Positions 14,410 through 22,519 of a stretch of DNA of 41,576 bases are shown here, piece after piece. A model generated the notes under the pieces. It was not told where the DNA came from. It searched no databases and saw nothing but the letters and a program-made list of their open reading frames with translations. The DNA is taken from the NCBI GenBank assembly GCA_022567555.1, contig JADFGT010000014.1, positions 1-41,576 on the forward strand, written 5' to 3'. Position numbers and translations under genes: made by a program. Numbering within the stretch: the first letter of the stretch is position 1; each line of letters begins with the position of its first letter. The DNA is from Armatimonadota bacterium. Lineage in GTDB: Bacteria > Armatimonadota > Fimbriimonadia > Fimbriimonadales > ATM1.

Positions 14410-15766
14410 CGTCTGATCTGGCCTCCGAGAGGAACGACGGTACGAAGCCGGTGTTCAGACGACCGGCCACGAACCGGTCGTCCCTTACAAGGCGGCGGAG
14501 GAACGGCAAGGTGGTCTGCGGCCCCTCTACGTGGAACTCATCCAGCGCCGAGCGGAGGCGGTCCACGGCCTCGGCGCGGTCCTTGCCTTTCACTATCAGT
14601 TTCGCGATCAGCGGGTCGTAATAGGGAGTCACCTCGAAGCCGGGGAAAACGTGCGTATCGAGGCGTACATGCGGCGCTTCGGGCGGGTCCCAGCGCGTGA
14701 TCGTTCCGCAGCTCGGTGCGAATTGCCGGTCCGGGTCCTGCGCCGTTATCCGCGCCTCGATAGCGTGCCCCTCAAGTCGAACGTCGTCCTGAGAAAAAGG
14801 CAGTTCCTCGCCCGCCGCCACTCGTAGCATCGTCTGCACGATGTCTATTCCCGTGACCTCTTCGGTTACGGGATGCTCCACTTGCAGGCGCGTGTTCATC
14901 TCGATGAAATAGAATTGCCCATCCTCATCCATCAGAAACTCGACGGTGCCGGCGTTCACGTATCCGGCCGACTTAGCGAGGCGCACGGCCGCATCGCCCA
15001 TTTCGCGCCGGGATTCTTCGGATAGCAGTGCGAACGGCGCTTCTTCCACCATCTTCTGGTGGCGTAGATTCTGGATCGAACATTCCCGTTCGCCAAGCGA
15101 TACGCAGTTACCGAAAGTGTCTGCGATGATCTGCACCTCGACGTGCCGGGAGTTCTCGATGAATTTCTCAATGTAGAGGTCGCCGCTTCCAAAACCGGCC
15201 TCCGCTTCCTGCCTGGCAATGCGGAACTGGATCGGGAGGTCCTCCTGCGAATCCGCTTTCCGGATTCCGCGCCCGCCCCCCCCCGCCGACGCCTTGATGA
15301 TGACCGGGTAACCGAGGCGGTCAGCGACCCGCATCGCCTCGTCGTCGTTTTGGACCACTCCCTCCGAACCGGGGACCATGGGGCATCCTGCCGAGGCGGC
15401 GGCTGCGCGGGCGGCCGCCTTGTCACCCATCAGTGCGATGGCATCGGGGCCGGGGCCGATGAATCGGACCCCGATCATTTGGAGCGCGTCTGCGAACTGC
15501 TCCTGCTCTGAGAAATAACCGTATCCCGGATGGACCGCCTCCGAGCCGGTGACGACCGCGGCCATAAGCACGTTCGGCATGTTAAGGTAACTCTCCGCGT
15601 TCGACGGTGGTCCTACGCAAATCGCTTCGTCGGCCATCCGCACGTGGAGGCTCTCCCGGTCGGCTTCGCTATAGATAGCGACGGACTGCACGCCGAGCCC
15701 CCGGCAGGCGCGAGCGATGCGGCAGGCGACTTCACCGCGATTCGCAATGAGGACTTTCTTAAACAT
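14399..15766 (-). CDS. accC: Acetyl-CoA carboxylase, biotin carboxylase subunit
   Basis: 455 residues, normal for AccC. It opens MFKKVLIANRGEVACRIARA and has the ATP-grasp glycine loop KASAGGGGRGIRK, ECSIQNLRHQKMVEE, the catalytic FIEMNTRLQVEHPVTEEVTG and the C-terminal GHAIEARITAQDP. It carboxylates biotin on BCCP using ATP and bicarbonate, the first step of fatty-acid synthesis. Its ATG directly follows the TAA of the pseudopilin-like gene, so translation is coupled. All active-site motifs look intact even though the neighbouring AccB-like protein lacks the biotin lysine. Confidence 0.96.
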   Translation of the reverse strand: MFKKVLIANRGEVACRIARACRGLGVQSVAIYSEADRESLHVRMADEAICVGPPSNAESYLNMPNVLMAAVVTGSEAVHPGYGYFSEQEQFADALQMIGVRFIGPGPDAIALMGDKAAARAAAASAGCPMVPGSEGVVQNDDEAMRVADRLGYPVIIKASAGGGGRGIRKADSQEDLPIQFRIARQEAEAGFGSGDLYIEKFIENSRHVEVQIIADTFGNCVSLGERECSIQNLRHQKMVEEAPFALLSEESRREMGDAAVRLAKSAGYVNAGTVEFLMDEDGQFYFIEMNTRLQVEHPVTEEVTGIDIVQTMLRVAAGEELPFSQDDVRLEGHAIEARITAQDPDRQFAPSCGTITRWDPPEAPHVRLDTHVFPGFEVTPYYDPLIAKLIVKGKDRAEAVDRLRSALDEFHVEGPQTTLPFLRRLVRDDRFVAGRLNTGFVPSFLSEARSDDGA

Positions 15767-16141
15767 TTAATGGTTCCCGTGCCCCGGGTGGGGGCAGGTC
15801 ACCTTCTGATTCTCCGGGGAGTATTCGTACGCTTCTTCGCCGAGCGGGCATTTCAGCATACTGGCCGGAAGGTTGAGATCGGCCAGACTTTCAGGAACGA
15901 TGTCGTCAATCAGTTGCATTTGAATGGCCAGTCGCACCTGGCCGATTCGCTGTGTGCACTCGTAATCTCGGGTGCGTGCGACCGCCCCTCCGAGCGTTGT
16001 GGACCCTCGCCCATCCGGCCTGCCCGTACCGTCGCCGGCCGCGGGGCTGCCGAAACCCACGTAAACGATGCCCCCCAGGATCCCGATGACAGCGATCACC
16101 GTGAGGATCGATATCAGAGTGAAACCGCGAGTGTGCTTCAT
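15767..16141 (-). CDS. Type IV pseudopilin-like protein inserted between accB and accC
   Basis: 124 residues. The head MKHTRGFTLISILTVIAVIG is a class III prepilin signal: cleavage is expected between Gly6 and Phe7, followed by a hydrophobic helix. The usual Glu at mature position 5 is replaced by Ser11. The soluble part has CTQRIGQVRLAIQMQLID, PESLADL and CPLGEEAYEY...TCPHPGH, the shape of minor pseudopilins of type II secretion or pilus systems. Its ATG overlaps the accB-like stop (ATGA), and its TAA abuts the accC ATG. The protein is therefore made stoichiometrically with acetyl-CoA carboxylase subunits, an odd setting. It may assemble as a minor pilin or have been recruited to something else. 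Confidence 0.82.
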   Translation of the reverse strand: MKHTRGFTLISILTVIAVIGILGGIVYVGFGSPAAGDGTGRPDGRGSTTLGGAVARTRDYECTQRIGQVRLAIQMQLIDDIVPESLADLNLPASMLKCPLGEEAYEYSPENQKVTCPHPGHGNH

Positions 16142-16539
16142 GATTCAGTCACCTCGATGCGCGCCAGCGGCTGGCCGTATTCGACCGGCTGGCCGTCGGT
16201 GACCAGCATCGCGGCCAATCGGCCTTTCACGCCGGCTGTGACCTCGTTCGGCAGTCCGAGAGCCTCGATTACGCCCATCACCGTATCCGGCTCCAGGTCG
16301 GCGCCCTCAACAGGTTCCGGCGTCGGAAGGCGAAAGACGCCGACCAGACCGCTCCGCACTATTGTTTCTGAGTTCCTTTCCCATGCCGGAGTCTCTGCTG
16401 CATGAGGCGGTTCGCCACACACGCCGGCCAATTCGATTCGCAGGCATCTGCCCTCTTCCTGCACCTCCACGCGTGTGAGGCCGTGGCGCTTGGCGGCGGC
16501 GATAATTGCCTCGATCTCGGGCTGTTCGAATCCGTTCAT
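16138..16539 (-). CDS. AccB-like biotin carboxyl carrier homologue lacking the biotinyl lysine
   Basis: 133 residues. The N-terminal helix (EQPEIEAIIAAAKRHGLTRVEV) is AccB-like. The C-terminal part has the full biotinyl/lipoyl beta-barrel pattern: GLVGVFRLPTPEP, VMGVIEALGLPNEV, VKGRLAAMLVTDGQPVEYGQPLARIEV. In BCCP the hairpin reads EAMKxMNE with biotin on the Lys; here it is EALGLPNE, with Gly95 in the Lys position. I checked the codons (GAG GCT CTC GGA CTG CCG AAC GAG). It cannot be biotinylated at the normal site. It overlaps both neighbours by ATGA and holds the accB slot, so it may be a structural or regulatory relic, with the true BCCP encoded elsewhere. Confidence 0.88.
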   Translation of the reverse strand: MNGFEQPEIEAIIAAAKRHGLTRVEVQEEGRCLRIELAGVCGEPPHAAETPAWERNSETIVRSGLVGVFRLPTPEPVEGADLEPDTVMGVIEALGLPNEVTAGVKGRLAAMLVTDGQPVEYGQPLARIEVTES

Positions 16540-17576
16540 ATTTTCAACCTGAACAAACAGAACTCCGCCACCCTCATGAGTTGGATGAGCACGAAGAGCA
16601 CTATGCCGAACAGCACCACCTCTACAAACACGCCGGGACCGGTCGTCGCTTCGACGGCTGGTTGCCCTGCATTTCGTGCGGCAAGGGTAATGCGGGTCAT
16701 CGCTACGTCAAGGTTTCTGAGGACGTTTTGAGTTGACACGAGGAGCGGTTCGCGGGCGAGCATATAAAACCCGGCTACCAAGATCGCCAGGCCTGGAAGG
16801 ATCAACTTGTACTTCTGCTTTTGGTGTTCGTTGAAGATGACGCAATCTCGACAGTACTCGTTGAGTTCACGCTGCGATAATCGTGTGCCCGGCATAAACG
16901 TCTTTTCGCGGCTCTCCGGGTCGCGCGGACACCAAGCGCACACGAGTTCTCTCATGAGTGGCACGCGCCAAACTTGGCCGATCACCGGCTGCCCGGGCGC
17001 TACGGCTTCAACGTCTCTGCCGTGCTTCAGGTCTTCGCCGAGTCCGTGTTCTACTCGCCACCGGATCCGTTTCCACCCGTCCACCACTTGCAGCCCGATT
17101 GCCGCGACGAGCAGCACCAGGCCTCCAAGCGCCATGGAGCCCATCGCCCCGGAAGCCAGTGCCGAGGCGTCCGGGTTCATTTGGCGGATCGGCACAATCA
17201 TCGGCAGCCAGTAGGTGGTCGTGAAGTAGGCAATCGCCACCAGGAACAGAGTGGCCGGCAACGCGATGTCCCCCCAAAACATAAAGGTCATGCCTGTGCC
17301 GAATACGAGAAGCCCGACGATAAGGACCGTCTGGAGCGTCCGAATGATGTTTCCAGCGTCTTCGTATCGTTGTGCGGGGTCTGCCACGCCCTGGAAGGGA
17401 TATCCCGATCCGAACCTGTAACTGTAGTAGATCAGGAACCCGGTCGCGAGCAGGCTCATGATGATGCCGATCCACAGCAGTTTTCCACCGGACCATTCGG
17501 CGAAGTTCGCTATCCAGTTCTCTCTGTATGTGGACCGCGGAGGAACTTTCAATCGGGATGGTCGCTGCGGCGCCAT
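16536..17576 (-). CDS. Multi-pass membrane protein with CxxC pairs, unknown function
   Basis: 346 residues starting nine bases after GGGAGG. About six membrane segments can be seen: two between residues 34 and 105, two at about 105-170, one near 255-270 and one at the C-terminus (EVVLFGIVLFVLIQLM). Between them lies a polar loop with CAWC near residue 218 and CRDC near 245, a possible metal or redox site. It follows efp by four bases and its stop overlaps the accB-like ATG. No family is recognised. Confidence 0.78.
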   Translation of the reverse strand: MAPQRPSRLKVPPRSTYRENWIANFAEWSGGKLLWIGIIMSLLATGFLIYYSYRFGSGYPFQGVADPAQRYEDAGNIIRTLQTVLIVGLLVFGTGMTFMFWGDIALPATLFLVAIAYFTTTYWLPMIVPIRQMNPDASALASGAMGSMALGGLVLLVAAIGLQVVDGWKRIRWRVEHGLGEDLKHGRDVEAVAPGQPVIGQVWRVPLMRELVCAWCPRDPESREKTFMPGTRLSQRELNEYCRDCVIFNEHQKQKYKLILPGLAILVAGFYMLAREPLLVSTQNVLRNLDVAMTRITLAARNAGQPAVEATTGPGVFVEVVLFGIVLFVLIQLMRVAEFCLFRLKI

Positions 17577-17580
17577 TGGT

Positions 17581-18153
17581 TCAGACCTCCCCTTTGACGC
17601 GCTCCAAGTAGGTGCCGGTTCGTGTGTCTATCTTTATGACGTCTCCTACGTTAATGTGGAACGGGACATTCACGGTGGCGCCGCTCTCAAGAGTCGCCGG
17701 TTTGGAGCCGCCGCTCGCCGTGTCTCCTTTTAGGCCTGGGTCTGTCTCCTTGACCAGTAACTCCACGAAATCGGGCACCTCCAAACTGATCACTCGACCA
17801 TCCACCGTGACAGCCGAAATCGCCACTCCGTCCTTCAGGTACTTGATGCCATCTCCCAGAAGTCTCTTCGCGTAATGAGTTTGGTCGTAGTCGTCCATGT
17901 CCATGCAAACGATGTCGTCTCCTGCGTTGTAGAGGAATTGCAGCGGCCTTTTTTCGACATAGGCCGTTTCTATGCGCTCGCCGGCTCGGAAAGTCTTTTC
18001 CATGTTCTGTCCGGTCATCAGTTTGCGCAACTTCGTGCGAACGAAAGCCCCGCCCTTGCCCGGTTTAACGTGTTGAAACTGGACGATGGTGTAAACATCC
18101 CCGCCCACATATATGTTCATTCCGTTTCGAAAATCACTTGTGTCAGTCGCCAC
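17581..18153 (-). CDS. efp: Elongation factor P
   Basis: 190 residues, the usual three-domain EF-P that relieves ribosome stalling at consecutive prolines. The start is GTG (18153), eight bases after GGGAG. Domain I carries the tip loop HVKPGKGGAFVRTKL with Lys33 at the position modified by EpmA-type lysylation in some bacteria. VEKRPLQFLYNAGDD (domain II) and VPFHINVGDVIKIDTRTGTYLERVKGE (domain III) are diagnostic. It heads the operon that runs through accC, nusB and folD. Confidence 0.96.
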   Translation of the reverse strand: MATDTSDFRNGMNIYVGGDVYTIVQFQHVKPGKGGAFVRTKLRKLMTGQNMEKTFRAGERIETAYVEKRPLQFLYNAGDDIVCMDMDDYDQTHYAKRLLGDGIKYLKDGVAISAVTVDGRVISLEVPDFVELLVKETDPGLKGDTASGGSKPATLESGATVNVPFHINVGDVIKIDTRTGTYLERVKGEV

Positions 18154-18222
18154 TTTCGGCTCTCCCGGCCGGCCGAAACCCAGGTTACCGAGACCGACCG
18201 TCCATCTGTTGTGAGACTGTGG

Positions 18223-18231
18223 AGTATACCA
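18223..18231 (-). promoter_or_regulatory. Extended -10 promoter candidate for efp
   Basis: On the minus strand TGGTATACT (18231-18223) matches an extended -10 element, about 70 bases before the efp GTG and after the CPBP stop at 18256. No clear -35 hexamer lies upstream, as expected for extended -10 promoters. Evidence is limited to this word and its position. Confidence 0.38.
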
Positions 18232-18255
18232 AGATGACGACCGAATACCGGCCGC

Positions 18256-19677
18256 TTACCGGCCAAGTAAGAGGGCCAGCGCCAATATGGAGCCGTTGTG
18301 AAGGGCGTGCATCACCAGCGCCGGAACCAAACTGCCGGTCTGGCGAGTGAGCATGGCGCCCATGGCTCCGATCCATGCGAGAGCGGGCCAGGCTACGCCA
18401 CCCTGCGGGTGGATGGCCGCAAAAGCGAACGAAGAGATGAGAATGGGCCAGAAGGCGCTCCGCATCCGCAGGGCGAGGCCCTGGTACAGGCACCCACGAA
18501 AGAACATCTCCTCGGCGACCGGCGCGAGGAACGCGACAGCGACGATAGAAGCCAAGATTCCCCCGGGGTCGTATAGCTGCTGGGACACGGGATGCTCCCC
18601 CGACGGAATCCAGCGGAACAGATAGTAGCCGAGGGGCCCCAAAAGCGCCAGCGCCGGCACATTGGCGATCAAGCCGCCCAGCCCCCACAGGACGTTCTTG
18701 CCGAGGTTGCGCCTGCTCAGACCCAGGCCCGAAAGAGTCAACGGTACGCCGAGAATGGGCTGCCGGATTAGGACCACCCCAATCAAGATGACGCATGCCA
18801 ATGCCGCGGCCGACGCCCACGCAGCGCCCACGAGCCCAGCCAGCCCTCCAACCAACCTGAAGACCACGGCCAGAGCCAACAGGTACAGGAACATCCGCAT
18901 TCCAAGGCTGTCGGCGACAACTACCGATGCGCCGCGCATGGGGACTCCCACCGGTTTCAGGCGTCCGCTCGCTCGCGCCATAAGATAGAGCGTCCACCCC
19001 GCCAGCCCGGCCAAGATCAGGAGGATGGTCGCCCCAGCGACAAAGAGCAAGAAGGTGTCCTTCTGCTGTGTGAGCCCGGCTAGTTCGTCGGCACGCTCCG
19101 CCGCGAGCGAATAGGGCCATCTGCCGCTCGATTCTTTCAGGAGCGTCTGCCTCAGTTTCTTCGCTCGCTCAGGGCTCAGTTCGTCGGCCGAATACAGTTC
19201 GCGCAGGGCTTCGTTCAGGCGCGTGCGCGCCCGCTCGACGTCCTCCCGCGCCTCGCTGTCCTCGACGTCGTCCGTAGCCGCAGTCAGGCCGGAGAAGTCA
19301 GGTTCGTCCGTCGGCCCAGCGACTTGGCGAAGGATTAGAGCGATCCGGGCGGCGACCCCCTTTGCGCCGTCCGTTCTTAGTCGCAGGGCCTCGATCTCTT
19401 CGGCGCCTTCCAGCGCAACCTCGGTCGTTCGGTCCTTGTCGGGCCCGCCGGTGACCTCCGCCTGTCCGTACCTGAGTTCCAGGTTCCGGACCAGCCGAAC
19501 AAGTTTCTCCTGGTCCGGGTGCAGGCCGCTGGGCGCCACAATGGAGTAGAGCGCAAGGCCGCTGAGGGCGGCAAAGGCGAGTCCCAACACCAGCCAGATG
19601 TGGGGCGCGCCGGGGACGGCCGGGGGCCGTTCGGGAGGCGGGGTATGTGGCGGGAGAGCGCCGGAAGATTGGTTCAC
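18256..19677 (-). CDS. CPBP family intramembrane metalloprotease
   Basis: 473 residues from the GTG at 19677, chosen because it overlaps the upstream TGA (GTGA); the longer frame to 19752 lies wholly inside the neighbouring gene. A Pro-rich head and one membrane helix (about 27-47) precede an exposed charged helical domain (about 50-205), then seven or so helices. The CPBP (Abi) motifs are present: EEMFFRG at 389-395, FAAIH near 420-423 and HALHN at 457-461. These supply the glutamate and histidine ligands of Rce1-like proteases. Coupling to the DUF6785 gene suggests a joint membrane role, with the large extra domain perhaps recognising a partner. Confidence 0.88.
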   Translation of the reverse strand: MNQSSGALPPHTPPPERPPAVPGAPHIWLVLGLAFAALSGLALYSIVAPSGLHPDQEKLVRLVRNLELRYGQAEVTGGPDKDRTTEVALEGAEEIEALRLRTDGAKGVAARIALILRQVAGPTDEPDFSGLTAATDDVEDSEAREDVERARTRLNEALRELYSADELSPERAKKLRQTLLKESSGRWPYSLAAERADELAGLTQQKDTFLLFVAGATILLILAGLAGWTLYLMARASGRLKPVGVPMRGASVVVADSLGMRMFLYLLALAVVFRLVGGLAGLVGAAWASAAALACVILIGVVLIRQPILGVPLTLSGLGLSRRNLGKNVLWGLGGLIANVPALALLGPLGYYLFRWIPSGEHPVSQQLYDPGGILASIVAVAFLAPVAEEMFFRGCLYQGLALRMRSAFWPILISSFAFAAIHPQGGVAWPALAWIGAMGAMLTRQTGSLVPALVMHALHNGSILALALLLGR

Positions 19678-21635
19678 TGCATCCCGAGCCCTCTTTCGTT
19701 GAATCCGATGGTGTAGGTGCTCTGGTGAGTCACCATCGCCATCGTAGCCCAAATCATCTCTGCGGCGTACTCGGCGATAAGCACGCCGAACGCAATGTTC
19801 CGCAACTGCCGGTACCCTCTCAATCCGTAATATCGCTGCACCAGCACTTTCACAATCAGCGCGATGAGCAACCCGAACCAGTAGTAGTCCACACCGAAGT
19901 TCAAGCTAAGGGCGTATCCGACGGGGTGCAGAGGAAATGCCGGGAAGCGAAACCGGACAACGTCTAAGACAGTGACGACGGCGAAGCCGACGAACACCAT
20001 TGACATCCCGATGAGGTTAGGCCCGAACTGGTTCTCGCGAACTCCCTGTACTATGAAGACCGGGTCGCCCCAACCCGGCGCCGCGCCGCGCACATAACCG
20101 CGCTGCACCATCCAGAATGCGCCGATGAATGCGCCCGCGAAAAGCGCCGCCGCAAGCAGCCAAAACATCCATCCCTGATGAATCCTTCGGCTGTCCGCCA
20201 TTTTCATCGCTTCCAACTGCACCGGCATCGGGTGGGCGCGCGAAAGGCGGTTGATGCCCAGGAAAACCGTTCCAAGTATTGAGGAGGCGCGGTCGGTTAT
20301 GTTGCGCATCCCATAAAAGTTCATGAGCAACTGGTTGGGGCCCATGAAGGCGAACTCGTGCGTGGGCGGCCCCAACTGCGCGCGCATCCGAGTCACCACG
20401 ACGCTAAAGACCACAAACGCCAGGAAGTAAGGGATAAGAACGAGAAAGGGCAGTTTGGTGAGCGAAAGAAAATATAGAACTCCCGCGCTGCAAACGCAGA
20501 AAACGATGAAGGAGGTGCGGTGTGGAAGGCCGCCGTCCTGCGACGGTGCGCCGGACTTGATTTCTCGCCAAACTTCGCGCAAGTAACGCCGCGCCACCCA
20601 CACGGCCGTGGCGAACAGGCCGATGATCGCGCCCCACGTCTGCTCGGTGAAGAACGGCGCTTCGGGGATGAAATAGCCGCCCCCGAACGCGCCCCGCTCC
20701 ATCCCGTACGCGGCGATGATGACGACGAGCCCCTTTCGCAACAGGAAGAAGAAGATGACGGAGAACAGAAGTTCGCTCGGCATGAAGAGTCCGAGAGCTG
20801 CCAGAAATGGAAAGAGCGACAACGGGAAATAACCGATTGACTGCCACGGCTGTTCAGGAAAAAGGTCGCGGATGTCCATCCATTCCTTTACCGGGATGCT
20901 CGGGAGGTTCGGATACAAGTATTGGAAGCCGTTCAGCATGTCAATCGCGAACATCACGCCGAACGCTCCCCACATCACCCTGCTTTGCCAAATGGGGCCG
21001 CGGCCGTCCTTCTCCATCATCGCGACCGGCAGTTGAATGATCGGATAACTCAGCCGCTCGCGCCGCATCCATGCGTCGCGCATCAGGCTGTTCACGCTCA
21101 GCAGCGCCACCGTAATCAATCCGTAAAGCAGCGTCCACATCAATATGCGGGGGAGCCACAGGTCGAGGCGCGTCAGGAAATACCAAGGCCCGTGTCCGCC
21201 GGCTACGTAATCGCGCACCTGCTCCGGATCGGTGAAATAAAACCACTCCGGAACGTTCTTCAGGAAGACTTCTGGATAAAGCGGGTCGCGCGCCGTGTAC
21301 CCCGCGAACACGTGCACGTACTGCATGTTCAGGAAGGTCCACTCGCCGGAGATCGCGCTGGCGACGCTGACGATGCCGAAGATTACGATCATGTCGGCGG
21401 TGGAGAACGTCTGCTTTGGGTTGATTCTGTGTATGACGCGGTTGGCGGCCACCACCAGTATCAGCGCGGCCATCGTGCTGAACAACAGCGAGTAGATGGT
21501 GCCGACGGGCTGCCAGGCGTTCCAATAACAGACCGGAAAGCAGAGCAGGAACCCCCACACGACGGCGCGGAACCGCACGCTGCGCGGTCTCTGTTCGCTT
21601 GGGACTGTTTTTCCGGTCTCTGCGGCCGTGTCCAT
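19674..21635 (-). CDS. DUF6785/DUF6784 (OPT-like) polytopic membrane protein
   Basis: 653 residues with about 14-16 membrane segments. It opens with VVWGFLLCFPVCYWN and has ADMIVIFGIVSVASAISG, RDAWMRRERLSYPIIQLPVAMM and, in the C-terminal half, GPNQLLMNFYGMRNITDRAS and HPVGYALSLNFGVDYYWFG. These blocks match the DUF6785 plus DUF6784 pair, distantly related to OPT peptide transporters and common in Armatimonadota and Planctomycetota. The substrate is unknown. No Shine-Dalgarno sequence is visible before the ATG at 21635. Its last four bases overlap the CPBP protease start. Confidence 0.78.
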   Translation of the reverse strand: MDTAAETGKTVPSEQRPRSVRFRAVVWGFLLCFPVCYWNAWQPVGTIYSLLFSTMAALILVVAANRVIHRINPKQTFSTADMIVIFGIVSVASAISGEWTFLNMQYVHVFAGYTARDPLYPEVFLKNVPEWFYFTDPEQVRDYVAGGHGPWYFLTRLDLWLPRILMWTLLYGLITVALLSVNSLMRDAWMRRERLSYPIIQLPVAMMEKDGRGPIWQSRVMWGAFGVMFAIDMLNGFQYLYPNLPSIPVKEWMDIRDLFPEQPWQSIGYFPLSLFPFLAALGLFMPSELLFSVIFFFLLRKGLVVIIAAYGMERGAFGGGYFIPEAPFFTEQTWGAIIGLFATAVWVARRYLREVWREIKSGAPSQDGGLPHRTSFIVFCVCSAGVLYFLSLTKLPFLVLIPYFLAFVVFSVVVTRMRAQLGPPTHEFAFMGPNQLLMNFYGMRNITDRASSILGTVFLGINRLSRAHPMPVQLEAMKMADSRRIHQGWMFWLLAAALFAGAFIGAFWMVQRGYVRGAAPGWGDPVFIVQGVRENQFGPNLIGMSMVFVGFAVVTVLDVVRFRFPAFPLHPVGYALSLNFGVDYYWFGLLIALIVKVLVQRYYGLRGYRQLRNIAFGVLIAEYAAEMIWATMAMVTHQSTYTIGFNERGLGMQ

Positions 21636-21641
21636 GGGGCG

Positions 21642-21725
21642 GGTTTAGGTTCGAGACGGGGAAGGCCGAATCCTGGGTGCGGGGCGTGGATCGCGGCTGG
21701 GCGGACGACGCACGCGCTCAAACCC
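21642..21725. repeat. Three-block motif, copy 2 (GGTTTAGGTTC ... GCTCAAACCC)
   Basis: GGTTTAGGTTC (21642-21652), CGGGGCGTG (21680-21688) and GCTCAAACCC (21716-21725) repeat the three words seen at 5883-5952 in the same order. This copy lies between the DUF6785 start and the RAYT-flanking palindrome, so the words may mark an older end of the REP element or a shared control region. Confidence 0.4.
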
Positions 21726-21748
21726 CCTCGTATGTTGATCCCCGAATT

Positions 21749-21825
21749 GCCTCAACATCCCGGCGGGCGTTGCCGTTTCCCTTCGCACGTCATCTCATGC
21801 TGTTTCGCCCGCCTGATGTTGAGGC
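21749..21825. repeat. RAYT-flanking palindrome, upstream copy
   Basis: 77 bases. Outer arms GCCTCAACATC (21749-21759) and GATGTTGAGGC (21815-21825) are perfect; inner arms GGCGGGCG (21762-21769) and CGCCCGCC (21806-21813) extend the stem. It starts 128 bases before the RAYT gene and is inverted relative to the copy at 22408. REP-type hairpins of this kind are substrates of RAYT nucleases. Confidence 0.88.
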
Positions 21826-21876
21826 TTCTCCGCGATCTCCAACAGGAACTACAGCCCGCTGCGAGAACCTACTCGC

Positions 21877-22446
21877 GTGGCGAGGTACAGGCACTGGAAG
21901 AACCTGGCTCAGGGCGGCCAGACGGTGTTCATTACAGCGACCGCGCTCGACTTCGTGGCGGCGTTCGAGCGCGCTGAAGTGAAGCGGGTCCTCCTCGACA
22001 GCCTCATTTCAGACCACCGAAAGGCCGGTGCCGTAATGCACGCCTACGCCATCATGCAAAACCACGTCCACATCATCACAACGCTTCCATTGCGGATGAG
22101 CGCGGCCGGTTTCATGAGGCGCGTCAAGTTGAGCAGTTCGAAGCGTCTGCGGCCGCTCCTGGACCTGGAAACTCAGAATCGGTTCCGGTTCCAGCGCGGG
22201 CTAAATCGGCGCGTGATTTGGCAGCGGAGTTTCCGGTCCAAGATCATCGAGGGTGAAGCGATGTTCCTTCGCCTTTTAGCGTACATTCACGACAACCCAG
22301 TGAAGGCGGGGCTCTGCGCGAAACCGGAGGAGTATTTCTGGTCGAGCGCCCGCCTGTTTGAGGAGGGCCGATGGAATCCGGAGATGGGACTGATGGACGC
22401 CGTGAAAGCCTCAACATCAGGCGGGTCCGATGAAGGCAGCGGCTGA
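21877..22446 (+). CDS. REP-associated tyrosine transposase (RAYT, Y1/HUH family)
   Basis: 189 residues from GTG (21877), without an obvious Shine-Dalgarno sequence. MARYRHWKN at the start and the HUH motif NHVHIITTLP (His63, His65) are followed by YIHDNPVKAGL with Tyr136 in the position of the catalytic tyrosine, then EYFWSSAR. All residues needed for single-strand cleavage appear intact. RAYTs are IS200/IS605-related single-copy enzymes thought to move or maintain REP palindromes. Here the gene is flanked by inverted copies of the palindrome, and its last 13 codons run into the downstream copy, so the C-terminal tail is encoded by the repeat. Confidence 0.92.
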   Translation: MARYRHWKNLAQGGQTVFITATALDFVAAFERAEVKRVLLDSLISDHRKAGAVMHAYAIMQNHVHIITTLPLRMSAAGFMRRVKLSSSKRLRPLLDLETQNRFRFQRGLNRRVIWQRSFRSKIIEGEAMFLRLLAYIHDNPVKAGLCAKPEEYFWSSARLFEEGRWNPEMGLMDAVKASTSGGSDEGSG

Positions 22447-22483
22447 CCAGAGACGCCGCCGAGACCCACCGGGATGCTGAGGC
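22408..22483. repeat. RAYT-flanking palindrome, downstream copy
   Basis: 76 bases, inverted relative to the upstream copy. Arms are GCCTCAACATC (22408-22418) and GATGCTGAGGC (22473-22483, one mismatch), with inner AGGCGGGTC pairing imperfectly with GACCCACC. The left arm lies inside the end of the RAYT reading frame. Confidence 0.85.
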
Positions 22484-22519
22484 AACTAGGAGATGATCGT
22501 ATCCATCATGCAATGCCCG

